Below are positions 15,011 through 24,135 of a stretch of 47,197 nt of DNA, piece after piece (positions within the stretch are counted from its first letter, which is position 1; the number at the start of each line of letters is the position of its first letter). The DNA comes from UMGS1649 sp045652705 (GTDB lineage Bacteria; Bacillota; Clostridia; TANB77; CAG-465). Location: NCBI GenBank assembly GCA_045652705.1, contig JAZRUV010000028.1, positions 1 to 47,197 of the forward strand, written 5' to 3'. Below the pieces are notes generated by a model. The model did not search any database. It was given only the letters and a program-made list of their open reading frames with translations, and was not told where the DNA came from. The position numbers and the translations under genes were made by a program.

Positions 15011-15078
15011 AACATACACTCCTTGCACACAAATATTATTAAGATATATTTTGTATTGCTTTTAAGCAATGCTAATTC

Positions 15079-15270
15079 TTATTTCTTCTTAGTCCTATAA
15101 ATTGCACCTCTTGGTCTAGGCTGGTATTCAGCAGTAACAACACGATACTTTCTTGCGTCAGCAAAGCAGTTGTTTTCATACTTCTCAGCGTCCGGATTTA
15201 TCTCAATTAGACGTGGTTGCTCCCAGCTTCTATCTTTAATTCCTTTTGCTAATTTTTCCATCGAATACAT
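15079..15270 (-). CDS. Hypothetical basic protein, 63 residues
   Basis: First gene of the operon. The ribosome binding site AAGGAGTGTGTAAGTT resembles that of the next gene, which supports it as real. The product is soluble and basic at the C-terminus (RPRGAIYRTKKK), with one Cys. No family recognised. Confidence 0.6.
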   Translation of the reverse strand: MYSMEKLAKGIKDRSWEQPRLIEINPDAEKYENNCFADARKYRVVTAEYQPRPRGAIYRTKKK

Positions 15271-15312
15271 AACTTACACACTCCTTAAATAATTATTTTC
15301 TGGAATAATTTT

Positions 15313-15337
15313 GATATGACCATAATTATATCATATC
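15313..15337 (-). promoter_or_regulatory. Promoter region of the unknown operon with inverted repeat
   Basis: GATATGA (15313-15319) and TCATATC (15331-15337) flank a minus-strand TATAAT (15330-15325). A weak TTTAGA lies 16 bp upstream, and a TTGACA (15345-15340) is too close to pair with this -10. The repeat could be an operator. The promoter is back-to-back with that of rmuC. Confidence 0.4.
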
Positions 15338-15358
15338 TGTCAATATTCTAAATTTCAT

Positions 15359-15387
15359 TTGACAAACATTTGTTTATATGGTATACT
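15359..15387 (+). promoter_or_regulatory. Promoter of rmuC
   Basis: TTGACA (15359-15364), 17 bp, TATACT (15382-15387). Confidence 0.75.
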
Positions 15388-15409
15388 AGTTTTACTTGAG
15401 GTGAAATAT

Positions 15410-16636
15410 ATGGAAACAACATTAATTATAATAATAGGTGTGCTTTTAGTTATTGTGTTTATACTAGCTATTGCAGTATCTAAGAAAGGTAAGAAAATAG
15501 ACATAGAAGATATTAGAAAGGAACTTGCCTTCCAACTAAAAAATAACCGTGAAGAAATAACAAATAATATTGGAAGTAAAATTGTAGACAATACTACAAT
15601 ACAACAAAATAGCATTGCATCACTTACAAATTTAAATGAAACAAAACTTGAAAATATTCGTAAATCTGTTGAAGAAAAACTTTTAGCTATACAAAAAGAT
15701 AATGGTGAAAAGTTAGAAAAAATGAGACTTACAGTAGATGAAAAATTACAGTCTACCCTAGAAAAAAGACTTAGCGAATCTTTTAAAATAGTAAGTAACA
15801 ACCTAGAATCCGTACAAAAAGGTTTGGGTGAAATGCAATCTTTAGCAAAAGGCGTTGGAGATTTAAAAAATGTATTTACAAATGTTAAAGCTCGTGGTTA
15901 TTGGGGTGAAATACAACTTGGAAATATCCTAGAGCAATTCCTTACTCCTGAGCAATACTTAACATCTGTAAAAACAAAGAAAAACTCAAATGACTTTGTA
16001 GAATTTGCAATTAAATTCCCAGGCAAAAACAACTTAGACTGTGTACTTCTTCCAGTGGACTCTAAGTTCCCAATTGAAGATTATTCAAGACTTGTTTCAG
16101 CTGAAGAAAGTGGAGATGTATCATCTATTAATGAATGTAGAAAAGCATTAGAAAACCAAATTAAAAAATGTGCAAAAGATATTTCAGATAAATACCTTGA
16201 TCCACCTTATACTACAGACTTTGGTATAATGTTCTTACCTACCGAAAGTCTTTACTCTGAAGTTTTAAGAAATACTACTTTATGCGAAACATTAAACCAA
16301 AAATATAGAGTGGTTGTAGCTGGTCCATCTACATTTATAGCTTTACTTAACAGTCTTCAAATGGGATTTAGAACTCTTGCTATAGAAAAACGTTCAAGTG
16401 AAGTTTGGGAGCTTTTAGGGGTTGTTAAAACTGAGTTTAGCAAGTTCGGCGATTTATTAGATAAAACAAATAAAAAACTTATTGAGATATCTAATACAAT
16501 GTCTGATGCAACACGTAAAACTCGTACTATTGAAAGAAAACTAAAAAATGTTGAAGCTCTTCCAATAAATGATGAAAATGAATTTTATGGCTTAGCATTA
16601 GATTCAGCTATAGATTTTACAGATGCTGAAGAATAA
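15410..16636 (+). CDS. rmuC: RmuC-family DNA recombination protein
   Basis: RmuC limits inversions at short inverted repeats; the family carries a PD-(D/E)XK-like nuclease fold. An N-terminal membrane segment (TLIIIIGVLLVIVFILAIAV) is followed by a long coiled coil (residues about 30-140) and the conserved RmuC core (RGYWGEIQLGNILEQ, LPVDSKFPIEDY, FLPTESLY, GPSTFIALLNSLQMGF). About 408 residues. The ATG at 15410 follows GAGGTGAAATAT. In-frame TTG codons upstream lie inside the promoter and are not starts. Single gene with its own promoter and terminator. Confidence 0.92.
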   Translation: METTLIIIIGVLLVIVFILAIAVSKKGKKIDIEDIRKELAFQLKNNREEITNNIGSKIVDNTTIQQNSIASLTNLNETKLENIRKSVEEKLLAIQKDNGEKLEKMRLTVDEKLQSTLEKRLSESFKIVSNNLESVQKGLGEMQSLAKGVGDLKNVFTNVKARGYWGEIQLGNILEQFLTPEQYLTSVKTKKNSNDFVEFAIKFPGKNNLDCVLLPVDSKFPIEDYSRLVSAEESGDVSSINECRKALENQIKKCAKDISDKYLDPPYTTDFGIMFLPTESLYSEVLRNTTLCETLNQKYRVVVAGPSTFIALLNSLQMGFRTLAIEKRSSEVWELLGVVKTEFSKFGDLLDKTNKKLIEISNTMSDATRKTRTIERKLKNVEALPINDENEFYGLALDSAIDFTDAEE

Positions 16637-16647
16637 AATAAATTATT

Positions 16648-16673
16648 AAATAGCACTTAGGTGCTATTTTTTG
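16648..16673 (+). terminator. Terminator of rmuC
   Basis: AAATAGCAC (16648-16656) and GTGCTATTT (16661-16669) with TTTTT. It lies between rmuC and the splB ribosome binding site. Confidence 0.85.
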
Positions 16674-16706
16674 TGCACTTTTGCACATAATACGTCTGGT
16701 GATTAT

Positions 16707-17711
16707 ATGATGGATAAATTATTTGATGCTATATATTATGAAGAAAACATTTTAAACTATCCTTTAGGAATAGAACTTATGGAAAAGTTTAAAGAGCTGC
16801 CTAAATTTAAAATAGAAAACCATAATAACATTGAAGAGATGAGAAAAAAGGAAAACAAAGAATTTCCAAGGCTTAAAAGAAATTTAATTATTGGAGTTAG
16901 GCGTACTCAAAAATTTGTACCAAATTATAAAGTATCTAACTATCTAGTTCCTTATACCTCATCTGGTTGTACAGCAATGTGTATGTATTGCTATCTTGTT
17001 TGTCACTTTAATAAATGTGCATATTTAAGACTGTTCGTTAACCGTGAAGAAATGCTAAACAAAATTATTAAAACTGCTGAAAAAGCTGATGAAGATTTAG
17101 TATTTGAGATAGGTTCAAACAGTGATCTTATATTAGAAAATACTATAACAGGTAATCTCAATTGGACTATAGAAAACTTTTCAAATTGTAAAAAAGGTTA
17201 TCTTACCTTCCCTACAAAATTCCATATGGTAGATGATATCTTAAACATTAAAGGTAAAGATAAAATAATAATTAGAATGAGCTTAAATCCACATTATATA
17301 ATCTCACGTGTAGAACTTGGTACTTCTAATTTAAAACAGAGACTTGAAGCTATTATTAAACTTCTACAAGCGGGTTATAAAGTTGGCATACTTATCGCTC
17401 CAATAATACTTCTAGACAATTACAAAGATTTGTATGAAGAATTATTTGTTACAATAAAGGAAACTATGCCTGAAGACTTAGTAAAAGACGTATTCTTCGA
17501 ACTAATATTCATGACATATAGTTTTGTACATAATGCTATAAATACTGATGCATTCCCTAACGCAATTAAGATTTATGATAAAACTAAATTCACATCTCGC
17601 GGGATGGGCAAATATACATATAAAAAAGATTTACGCGATGAGGCTACTATATTTTTCAAGGAACTTTTGAATAAGCATTTTCCTAATAACAAGCTCTGGT
17701 ATATATCCTAA
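16707..17711 (+). CDS. splB: Spore photoproduct lyase
   Basis: Radical SAM enzyme that repairs the UV lesion spore photoproduct in spore DNA during germination. The cluster motif is C88-x3-C92-x2-C95 (GCTAMCMYCYLV), with the family's YLR-FVN stretch after it. 334 residues, normal length. The start is ATG 16707 (or 16710) behind GGTGAT; an earlier in-frame TTG lies in the rmuC terminator. Where Bacillus-type enzymes have the hydrogen-donor Cys in an AC(T)SD context, this protein reads GSNSD, so the donor may be absent or elsewhere; extra cysteines C99 and C104 lie near the cluster. It marks the organism as an endospore former. Confidence 0.9.
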   Translation: MMDKLFDAIYYEENILNYPLGIELMEKFKELPKFKIENHNNIEEMRKKENKEFPRLKRNLIIGVRRTQKFVPNYKVSNYLVPYTSSGCTAMCMYCYLVCHFNKCAYLRLFVNREEMLNKIIKTAEKADEDLVFEIGSNSDLILENTITGNLNWTIENFSNCKKGYLTFPTKFHMVDDILNIKGKDKIIIRMSLNPHYIISRVELGTSNLKQRLEAIIKLLQAGYKVGILIAPIILLDNYKDLYEELFVTIKETMPEDLVKDVFFELIFMTYSFVHNAINTDAFPNAIKIYDKTKFTSRGMGKYTYKKDLRDEATIFFKELLNKHFPNNKLWYIS

Positions 17712-17723
17712 TCTTCACCATAG

Positions 17724-17752
17724 TTGCTATTTTCACCTTTTTATGCTATTAT
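17724..17752 (+). promoter_or_regulatory. Promoter of the small paralogue pair
   Basis: TTGCTA (17724-17729), 17 bp, TATTAT (17747-17752). Confidence 0.6.
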
Positions 17753-17811
17753 TATCTAAGCTAATAACATAAATAACTTCCTAATTTGGAAATTAGAAAA
17801 GGAGAATTTAC

Positions 17812-18135
17812 ATGAACTATAAAGTTAATTCTAGCTATACAAGCTGTTGGCGCGATGATTTCTTTGCAATGTGCTTTATGCCTCCAGGAGGTGCTCGGCT
17901 ATATTCTCTTAGCAAAAGTAAACTCTTAAGATACTTTTCTGAGCTTAATACCCTAAGCGTAACCCACACCTTTATCTTAGATAATTTGTCTAAGATAAAT
18001 CAAGTAAACTATTATATGGCAACAAGCACTTTAGTTCTTAAAATGAATAAAGACAAAGACACATTTGAAATTTCAGTACCATTACAAACATTTGAAGACA
18101 TTCTCATAAACTGTACTATTAAACAACTATATTAA
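17812..18135 (+). CDS. Hypothetical protein, 107 residues, first of a tandem pair
   Basis: Start with AAAAGGAGAATTTACATG. It shares with the next gene an N-terminal beta-rich half (MNYKVNSSYTS), K-LL+YFSE in the middle, LLDN-like LDNLSKI, and an ending that reads P-x(3-4)-FE-I--NC, so the two arose by duplication and have diverged widely. Soluble, no signal peptide. No family or function recognised. Upstream promoter and downstream terminator make a two-gene operon. Confidence 0.75.
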   Translation: MNYKVNSSYTSCWRDDFFAMCFMPPGGARLYSLSKSKLLRYFSELNTLSVTHTFILDNLSKINQVNYYMATSTLVLKMNKDKDTFEISVPLQTFEDILINCTIKQLY

Positions 18136-18147
18136 AAGGAGAAGGAT

Positions 18148-18465
18148 ATGAATATTACAATTAACGCTACTTTTAACTCTGGTTTGAATGATCGCATTTG
18201 GTACAATTGTTGGTATGAAGGTGAAAATTTGAAATCACAAACGGGCTATATTAGTAAAAAGAAATTACTCAAATATTTTTCTGAAAAAGAAGAACTTGAT
18301 GAATTTCATTTGTTACTATTAGACAATATCATAAAAATATTTTCTTTTATTTACTACACTGAAGATGGTGAGTTTACAATGCATCTGTATGGAGACAAAA
18401 GCATAGTTATCCACATTCCTCAAAAAGATTTTGAAAATATAGTTACAAATTGTGCTGCAGACTAA
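18148..18465 (+). CDS. Hypothetical protein, 105 residues, second of a tandem pair
   Basis: 12 bases after the first copy, with AAAAGGAGAAGGATATG. The alignment with its neighbour covers the whole length (MNITINATFNS / KKKLLKYFSE / LLLLDNIIKI / IPQKDFENIVTNC). Soluble and acidic. The conserved Cys near the C-terminus (NC) is kept in both copies. Function unknown. Confidence 0.75.
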   Translation: MNITINATFNSGLNDRIWYNCWYEGENLKSQTGYISKKKLLKYFSEKEELDEFHLLLLDNIIKIFSFIYYTEDGEFTMHLYGDKSIVIHIPQKDFENIVTNCAAD

Positions 18466-18477
18466 AATTTCAACTAA

Positions 18478-18506
18478 CTACCACAGTTAATTCTGTGGTA
18501 GTTTTT
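18478..18506 (+). terminator. Terminator of the paralogue pair, probably shared with clpC
   Basis: CTACCACAG (18478-18486) and CTGTGGTAG (18493-18501), then TTTTT. The clpC-like gene ends 24 bases further on the other strand. Confidence 0.85.
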
Positions 18507-18529
18507 CATTTCTCTTTTTTATTTGTTAT

Positions 18530-20860
18530 TTAACTTTGTTTCCTTGTTATAACAACATCATTTTTCTCCTTGGAAAAAGACATTACTATATCATCTTTCA
18601 TATCTATTTTCTGTTCTATTATATAGTCTGCAAATTTATCCTCTATTTTGCTTTGTATTGCCCTTTTAAGAGGTCTTGCTCCTTTTTTAGAGTCATAACC
18701 CACCTTGGATATATAATCTATTAAATCGTCTTCAAACTTAATTTTAATACCTTGTGTTTTCGCCCTATGCTCTACATCTTTTAAAAGTATTCTTGTTATT
18801 TTCTTTACACTAGGCTCGTCTAGTTTATTAAATACTATTACATCATCAAGTCTATTTAAAAACTCCGGGCTAAATTTTTTATTAACTTGTTCCATTACTT
18901 CTTTTTTCATTTTTTCATATTGTTCTTGTTTATTTTCCTCTTCTTTAACAAATCCTATACTTTTGTTTTCTACTATATTTCTTGCACCTAGATTTGACGT
19001 CATAATACAAATGGTATTTTTAAAGTCTACTGTTCTTCCCCCAGAGTCTGTTAAACGTCCATCATCTAATATCTGAAGAAGTATGTTATATACATCAATA
19101 TGTGCTTTTTCTATTTCATCAAATAAGACAATACTGTATGGGTTACGCCTTACCTTCTCTGTAAGATAACCTCCATCTCCAAAACCAACATAACCCGGCG
19201 GAGAGCCAATAAGCTTTGAGGTACTATGTGATTCCATATATTCTGACATATCTACTCTAATTATTGCATTTTCATCATCGAAAAGTTCTTCTGCGAGTGC
19301 TTTTACTATACCTGTCTTCCCCACACCTGTTGGACCTGTAAGTAAAAAAGAGGCTATTGGTCTTTTAGGGTCTCTTAATCCTACTCTGCTTCTTTTTATT
19401 GCTTTGGCAAGAAGTGCTATTGCTTCATCTTGACCTACTATTTTCTTTTTTAGTTTATTTTCTAAATCTTTAAGTTTTAACATATCATCTTTTTGAAGTT
19501 TTTCTACAGGTATTTTTGTAATTTTAGCAACAACTTCTTCAACATCTTTTGTATATATTGTTATACGTTTTCCACTATTCTTTTCATTTAATATCTTATT
19601 TTTTATTGTCTCTATTTCATCAGCAGTTTCTTGAACATTATTTTCACACTGTACATATTTTACCTTTGAACAAGCTTCATCAATTATATCTATAGCTTTG
19701 TCTGGTAAGTTTCTATCTAGTATATATCTTTTGGATAGCTTTACTGCTTGTTTTATAGCATCATCCGTAATTTTTACATTGTGGTATTTCTCATATTTAG
19801 ACTTTATCCCTTTAATAATTTCTATGGCCTCTTTTTCTGTTGGTTCATTCACATTTACTATTTGAAATCTTCTATCTAAAGCACTATCTTTTTCAATATA
19901 TTTTGTATATTCCTCTTTAGTAGTAGCTCCAATAATTCTAATTCCCCCACGTGATAAATATGGTTTTAGTATATTAGCTGCATCAAGTGCCCCCTCCGCA
20001 CTTCCTGCTCCTACTATAGTTCTCATTTCATCTATGAATAAAATAACATTACCCACTTTTTTAGTTTCAATAATACACTTCTTAAAACGTTCCTCAAAAT
20101 CTCCTCTGTACTTTGCTCCTGCTATCATAGAAGAAATGTCTAAAAGTAATATTCTTTTATCTATTAATTCTTCTGGAACATTGCCTTTTTCTATCATATA
20201 TGCAAGCCCCTCTACTATAGCAGTTTTGCCTACTCCAGCTTCACCAATAATTAAAGGATTATTTTTTGTTCTTCTAGTTAATATTTGTATTACTCTGTTT
20301 AGTTCATCTTTCCTACCTATTATTTTATCTATCTTACCATTTTTAACTAGAGTATTTAAGTCTTCTGAATACATATCTAGTGTAGGTGTTGTAACAGATG
20401 TTGTATTATATATGTTAGATATTGGACTTTCTTTACTCACTATTTTTAAAATATCTGTAAACATTTTTTCAGGGTCAACATTTGCATCGATTAGTATTCT
20501 TACCCCTATGCTATCCGTTTCTTTCATTAAAGACAAAAGTATATGTTCTGTCCCTATATAGTTATATCCTAAACGTTTAGATTCCTTCATGCTATTTTCT
20601 AGTACTCTTTTAGCTCTTGGTGTAAGTTCCGGCTCTTTTACTTTTTTAGGATTCATTTTCCCATCAATTTTTATAATCTGTTCTTTTATATATTCTGCAT
20701 TTATCCCCTGCTTTGTGAGTATTCTTGCAGCAATTCCTTTTTCCTCACAAGTTAAACCATATAACAAATGCTCTGTACCTATATAACTATAATAATTTTC
20801 TATTGCAAACTCCCTTGTATTTTCTAATGCAATTTCTGCTCTTTTAGTAAATTCATACAT
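18530..20860 (-). CDS. clpC: ClpC-type AAA+ unfoldase
   Basis: ATPase that unfolds proteins for ClpP. Order of domains: Clp_N double repeat (1-145), AAA1 with Walker A GEAGVGKT, a short middle domain (about 400-450), AAA2 with GPTGVGKT, and the C-terminal D2-small domain. An SIGF tripeptide-loop motif (after NLGARNIVENK) indicates ClpP docking. 776 residues, slightly shorter than Bacillus ClpC. The D1 Walker B region reads FIDEMRTIVGAG where most relatives have DE(L/I)HT. GGAGGTATATTTTTTATG sets the start, and a GCTAA-CTC-TTAGC palindrome (20876-20888) lies just upstream. No ctsR, mcsA or mcsB adjoin it, and no CtsR-type box was seen. Confidence 0.88.
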   Translation of the reverse strand: MYEFTKRAEIALENTREFAIENYYSYIGTEHLLYGLTCEEKGIAARILTKQGINAEYIKEQIIKIDGKMNPKKVKEPELTPRAKRVLENSMKESKRLGYNYIGTEHILLSLMKETDSIGVRILIDANVDPEKMFTDILKIVSKESPISNIYNTTSVTTPTLDMYSEDLNTLVKNGKIDKIIGRKDELNRVIQILTRRTKNNPLIIGEAGVGKTAIVEGLAYMIEKGNVPEELIDKRILLLDISSMIAGAKYRGDFEERFKKCIIETKKVGNVILFIDEMRTIVGAGSAEGALDAANILKPYLSRGGIRIIGATTKEEYTKYIEKDSALDRRFQIVNVNEPTEKEAIEIIKGIKSKYEKYHNVKITDDAIKQAVKLSKRYILDRNLPDKAIDIIDEACSKVKYVQCENNVQETADEIETIKNKILNEKNSGKRITIYTKDVEEVVAKITKIPVEKLQKDDMLKLKDLENKLKKKIVGQDEAIALLAKAIKRSRVGLRDPKRPIASFLLTGPTGVGKTGIVKALAEELFDDENAIIRVDMSEYMESHSTSKLIGSPPGYVGFGDGGYLTEKVRRNPYSIVLFDEIEKAHIDVYNILLQILDDGRLTDSGGRTVDFKNTICIMTSNLGARNIVENKSIGFVKEEENKQEQYEKMKKEVMEQVNKKFSPEFLNRLDDVIVFNKLDEPSVKKITRILLKDVEHRAKTQGIKIKFEDDLIDYISKVGYDSKKGARPLKRAIQSKIEDKFADYIIEQKIDMKDDIVMSFSKEKNDVVITRKQS

Positions 20861-20949
20861 AAAAAATATACCTCCGCTAACTCTTAGCTTCGGTATAATT
20901 ATATTATATTGATTTATTACATGATATGCTTTCGACTATACATGTATTT

Positions 20950-21327
20950 TTATGACATTTGTTTCTTTTCTTTGTTCTTATTTCTTATTTGCTCTATAAA
21001 TATTCTACGTATAATACTAAAGTTTGTAAATAATCTTGTGCTAAATACTATTACAGCTGCAAGATATATATCCACGTTTAACTTTTGTCCTAAATATACT
21101 AAAAACATTGCTATAATTGCATTTAAGAAAAATCCAGAAATAAATATTACAAAATCAAATTTGTTTTGCATATTTGATGCAACTCCACCAAATATTGAAT
21201 CTAAAAACGCAAGTATTGCTACTGCAATATATTCTGTAAATGCGTATGGAATTTCCAAGTTATATCCAAATAGGAAGCCTAATGCTATTACAACAATTAA
21301 TATAAATGCTACTATTATTTTTTTCAT
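20950..21327 (-). CDS. sbp: Small basic protein Sbp (DUF1290 family)
   Basis: A 125-residue membrane protein with about four hydrophobic segments and a basic C-terminus (RNKNKEKKQ). It corresponds to Sbp, conserved next to divIB and DUF881 genes before ftsA/ftsZ in Firmicutes. Conserved motif AILAFLDSIFGGVASNMQNKFD. Starts 10 bases after the DUF881 gene with AGGAGGTAGCAAATG. The exact role is not known; the context ties it to division. ftsA and ftsZ do not follow here; clpC does. Confidence 0.88.
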   Translation of the reverse strand: MKKIIVAFILIVVIALGFLFGYNLEIPYAFTEYIAVAILAFLDSIFGGVASNMQNKFDFVIFISGFFLNAIIAMFLVYLGQKLNVDIYLAAVIVFSTRLFTNFSIIRRIFIEQIRNKNKEKKQMS

Positions 21328-21337
21328 TTGCTACCTC

Positions 21338-22195
21338 CTATTTAACTTCTGAAGCATATCTTAGTTTTAATGCTAAATCATATTTGTCAATTGTTATCTT
21401 ATTATCTGTTTCTATTTCAACTTCTATTCCATAAGATTTTAAGCTATCTACTACACCATTTCTAATATTTAATGCGCTTTCCAAATATTTAGAGTTACCG
21501 ATTGCTTTTATATAAAACGGTGATGCAACTTTTACACTATTTACTTGTATTGTTGGCCCAACACATCTTATTGCTGTTGTTGCAATTACTCTTTGACCAT
21601 TAATGCTTATAGCTTCTGCCCCGGCCGCTTTAAGTTCTGTTACTATAGCTGTAAGGTCTGTATCGTGAACAAGCCCAGCTTCTGCAGACATCTCTGTATC
21701 TGTACTATCTTTTAACGTAATAACTACACCTTCTCCTCTAACAGTAGCAAGTCCAGCTAATACATTTGCTTTTTCAAGTTCAGACTGCATAGACGCAATA
21801 AGTGCATCGTTTGATGAACTACTTGTTTTATATTCTTCAACTATTTCTTGACTGTCTTCATATTGCTCTTTTAATGTTTGATATTCTTCTTTAACATTTT
21901 GAAGTTCTCTTAAAATTTCAGCTTCTCTCATGCCTTCAGATATTATATTTGTATTTCCAACCGTATTAAGCTGAGCAGCTATTACAAAAGAAAATATAAA
22001 CAAAGCAAGCGCTATCATAACAGTAGCTGTTATGTTATATTTTTTTATAACATCAACCGTCTTTTTCATATGCTGTTTTTTAGCTTTAACACTACTTTGT
22101 TTTTCTACTTCTTTCTTTTTAGTATCTGCTTTCTTGTCTAATGGCTCTGTTTTTGTTATGTCTATTGTTGGTTTTGTTTCCTTTTTTGCTGCCAT
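21338..22195 (-). CDS. DUF881 membrane-anchored protein (YlxW/YlxX type)
   Basis: An N-terminal cytoplasmic Lys-rich tail (about 40 residues), one transmembrane helix (TATVMIALALFIFSFVIAAQ), a coiled coil (REAEILRELQNVKEEYQTLK) and the DUF881 domain (VVITLKDS, VHDTDL, INGQRVIATTAIRCVGPTI). 285 residues. The ATG at 22195 has AAGGAGTGAGCATT; a GTG nine bases upstream is less well placed. Part of the division cluster between divIB and sbp. Function unproven, presumed divisome-associated. Confidence 0.88.
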   Translation of the reverse strand: MAAKKETKPTIDITKTEPLDKKADTKKKEVEKQSSVKAKKQHMKKTVDVIKKYNITATVMIALALFIFSFVIAAQLNTVGNTNIISEGMREAEILRELQNVKEEYQTLKEQYEDSQEIVEEYKTSSSSNDALIASMQSELEKANVLAGLATVRGEGVVITLKDSTDTEMSAEAGLVHDTDLTAIVTELKAAGAEAISINGQRVIATTAIRCVGPTIQVNSVKVASPFYIKAIGNSKYLESALNIRNGVVDSLKSYGIEVEIETDNKITIDKYDLALKLRYASEVK

Positions 22196-22207
22196 AATGC
22201 TCACTCC

Positions 22208-23023
22208 TTATCTTATACTTTCTGTAAATACAGGATTTTCTTTTGTCATATCTATAGTTCCTGCTTTACCTTCAATTTGTTCTAATATACTTTTTAAAAA
22301 GTTCATGTCATAATCTAAATCTTGGTCATTAAATATAACGTTTATATCATGATTTAGTGTAAGTATTATATTTTTTTCTTTAAATTCTATATTTGTTACT
22401 TCTTTATCTATACCAACATTTTCATATACTTTATTTGTCTTTTCATATAACTCAAGCTTATTAAGTTCCGTATCCGCTATAGTTGTTTTTAGTTTTACAT
22501 CATCATCAAAGGAAATTCCAAATACTAAAAGTTCATTCTCTTTTTTTAATTCACCTTGTGTTTCTTCTAAAATTATCCCATCTGATGTTAATCTAAAATA
22601 CGTATCTGTCTCGTAGTTATATGCAAAATATTTTGATTCATATTCTTCAACAGTTATTTTTATTGTATCTGGCCTTATTCTTTTTACACTAATATCTTCA
22701 ATATATGGTAGTGTTTCCAAATTAGTTTTAATATACTTTTTGGAAACTTTATAAAGATTCTCTCCTATTGGTACATTTGCAGTGTCAGTTAACGTTTGTG
22801 TATCATAAATGGTATTATTTACAAACTCAACTTTTGTAATAGTATACTCAGGGCTTGTACTAAAATGATACACACCATACCCTATTAAGAACAATAAAGA
22901 AAGCATAAATACCACAAGTACTATATATACAAGTACCCTTAATATTTTTTTCTTATGCTTTCCTTTTGTTTTCTTTTTTATTTTTTCCGCCTGTTTTCTT
23001 TTAATATTATTATTCTCTTTCAC
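22208..23023 (-). CDS. divIB: Cell division protein DivIB/FtsQ
   Basis: Bitopic divisome protein: basic N-terminus, a transmembrane helix (LVYIVLVVFMLSLLFLIGYG), then a POTRA domain (YTITKVEFVNNTIYDTQTL) and the FtsQ beta domain. It bridges FtsL/DivIC and the septal synthase. 271 residues. The GTG start overlaps the murG stop by 4 bases (GTGA), so translation is coupled. Confidence 0.9.
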   Translation of the reverse strand: MKENNNIKRKQAEKIKKKTKGKHKKKILRVLVYIVLVVFMLSLLFLIGYGVYHFSTSPEYTITKVEFVNNTIYDTQTLTDTANVPIGENLYKVSKKYIKTNLETLPYIEDISVKRIRPDTIKITVEEYESKYFAYNYETDTYFRLTSDGIILEETQGELKKENELLVFGISFDDDVKLKTTIADTELNKLELYEKTNKVYENVGIDKEVTNIEFKEKNIILTLNHDINVIFNDQDLDYDMNFLKSILEQIEGKAGTIDMTKENPVFTESIR

Positions 23024-24123
23024 TTTACCACCAATTTTATCTCATTATATATCTCTTGTTCAACATTTGGCCTGTACAGCTTAGCTGCATTTTCACCCAT
23101 AGTCTTTAAAAGTTTTTCTTTAGATATCACTTCTTTTATTTTACCATATAAAATGTCTTCATTCAATATGTTTTCTTCGATTACTATTCCTGCACCTGCA
23201 TTTTCCATAGATTTAGCATTAAATAGCTGGTGATTTTCTGCAGCTGTTGGAAGTGGTATTAGTATTGCTGGTCTACGACATATGCTTAATTCAGTTATCG
23301 TCATTGCCCCTGCTCTTGTAATAAGTAGGTCTGCAGCTTTATACATTTTATCCATATCATAAACAAATTTTTCTACTTTTAAATATTTGTCTATGTCTTT
23401 TTCATCTTTTAGACTTTCTACTACACTATCATAATTCATAGGCCCAACTGCTATTACAAAATATATATCCTCTGGTTTATATTTTTTTACCATATCTATT
23501 ACTGTCTTGTTAAACTTAATAGCTCCTTGGCTTCCACCAGTTATGAACACTATTTTTCTATCATCAGATATTATATTTTTTCTACATTGTTCTTTATCCA
23601 AGCTCATCATATGGTCCATATCGAATTTAGCTGGTGTTCCAGTAAATACTGCATTTGTTCCTGCTGGCAGTTTAGTCTTTGCATCTTCAAATCCAAGCAA
23701 AACTTTTGCAGCATCTTTTGCTACCATTTTTACCGAAAGTCCAGGATATGCATTACTTTCGTGAAGTATGTATGGTATATGTTTCCTTTTAGCTGCTTTA
23801 CATACAGTTAAGCACACAAATCCGCCAGTTCCAATTATTACATCTGGTTTAAACTTAGATATTATTTTCATTGTATCAAATATACCAAGTCCAGCATTTA
23901 CTATGTTTTTTATATTTTGCAAAGTAAGTCTTCTATGAAGTCTTCCAGCCCTTACGTGTGCTAGATTATACCCTGCTTTTTTAACCAGGTCATTTTCCAT
24001 GCCTGTTTTTGTTCCAATAAATAATATTTCGCTATCTTGTTCATTTTTCATTATAGCGTTTGCTATTGCTATTCCTGGATTTATGTGTCCACCACTACCA
24101 GCGCACGCAATTATGGCTCTCAT
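23020..24123 (-). CDS. murG: UDP-GlcNAc:lipid I N-acetylglucosamine transferase MurG
   Basis: Makes lipid II from lipid I at the inner face of the membrane (GT28). The N-terminal glycine motif GSGGHINPGIAIA, a second motif VITGGSQGA and the UDP-binding ITRAGAMTITEL/PTAAENHQ region are intact. 367 residues, normal. Follows the ftsW-type gene by 12 bases and overlaps divIB. Confidence 0.95.
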   Translation of the reverse strand: MRAIIACAGSGGHINPGIAIANAIMKNEQDSEILFIGTKTGMENDLVKKAGYNLAHVRAGRLHRRLTLQNIKNIVNAGLGIFDTMKIISKFKPDVIIGTGGFVCLTVCKAAKRKHIPYILHESNAYPGLSVKMVAKDAAKVLLGFEDAKTKLPAGTNAVFTGTPAKFDMDHMMSLDKEQCRKNIISDDRKIVFITGGSQGAIKFNKTVIDMVKKYKPEDIYFVIAVGPMNYDSVVESLKDEKDIDKYLKVEKFVYDMDKMYKAADLLITRAGAMTITELSICRRPAILIPLPTAAENHQLFNAKSMENAGAGIVIEENILNEDILYGKIKEVISKEKLLKTMGENAAKLYRPNVEQEIYNEIKLVVK

Positions 24124-24135
24124 ACTTTTTCACCT

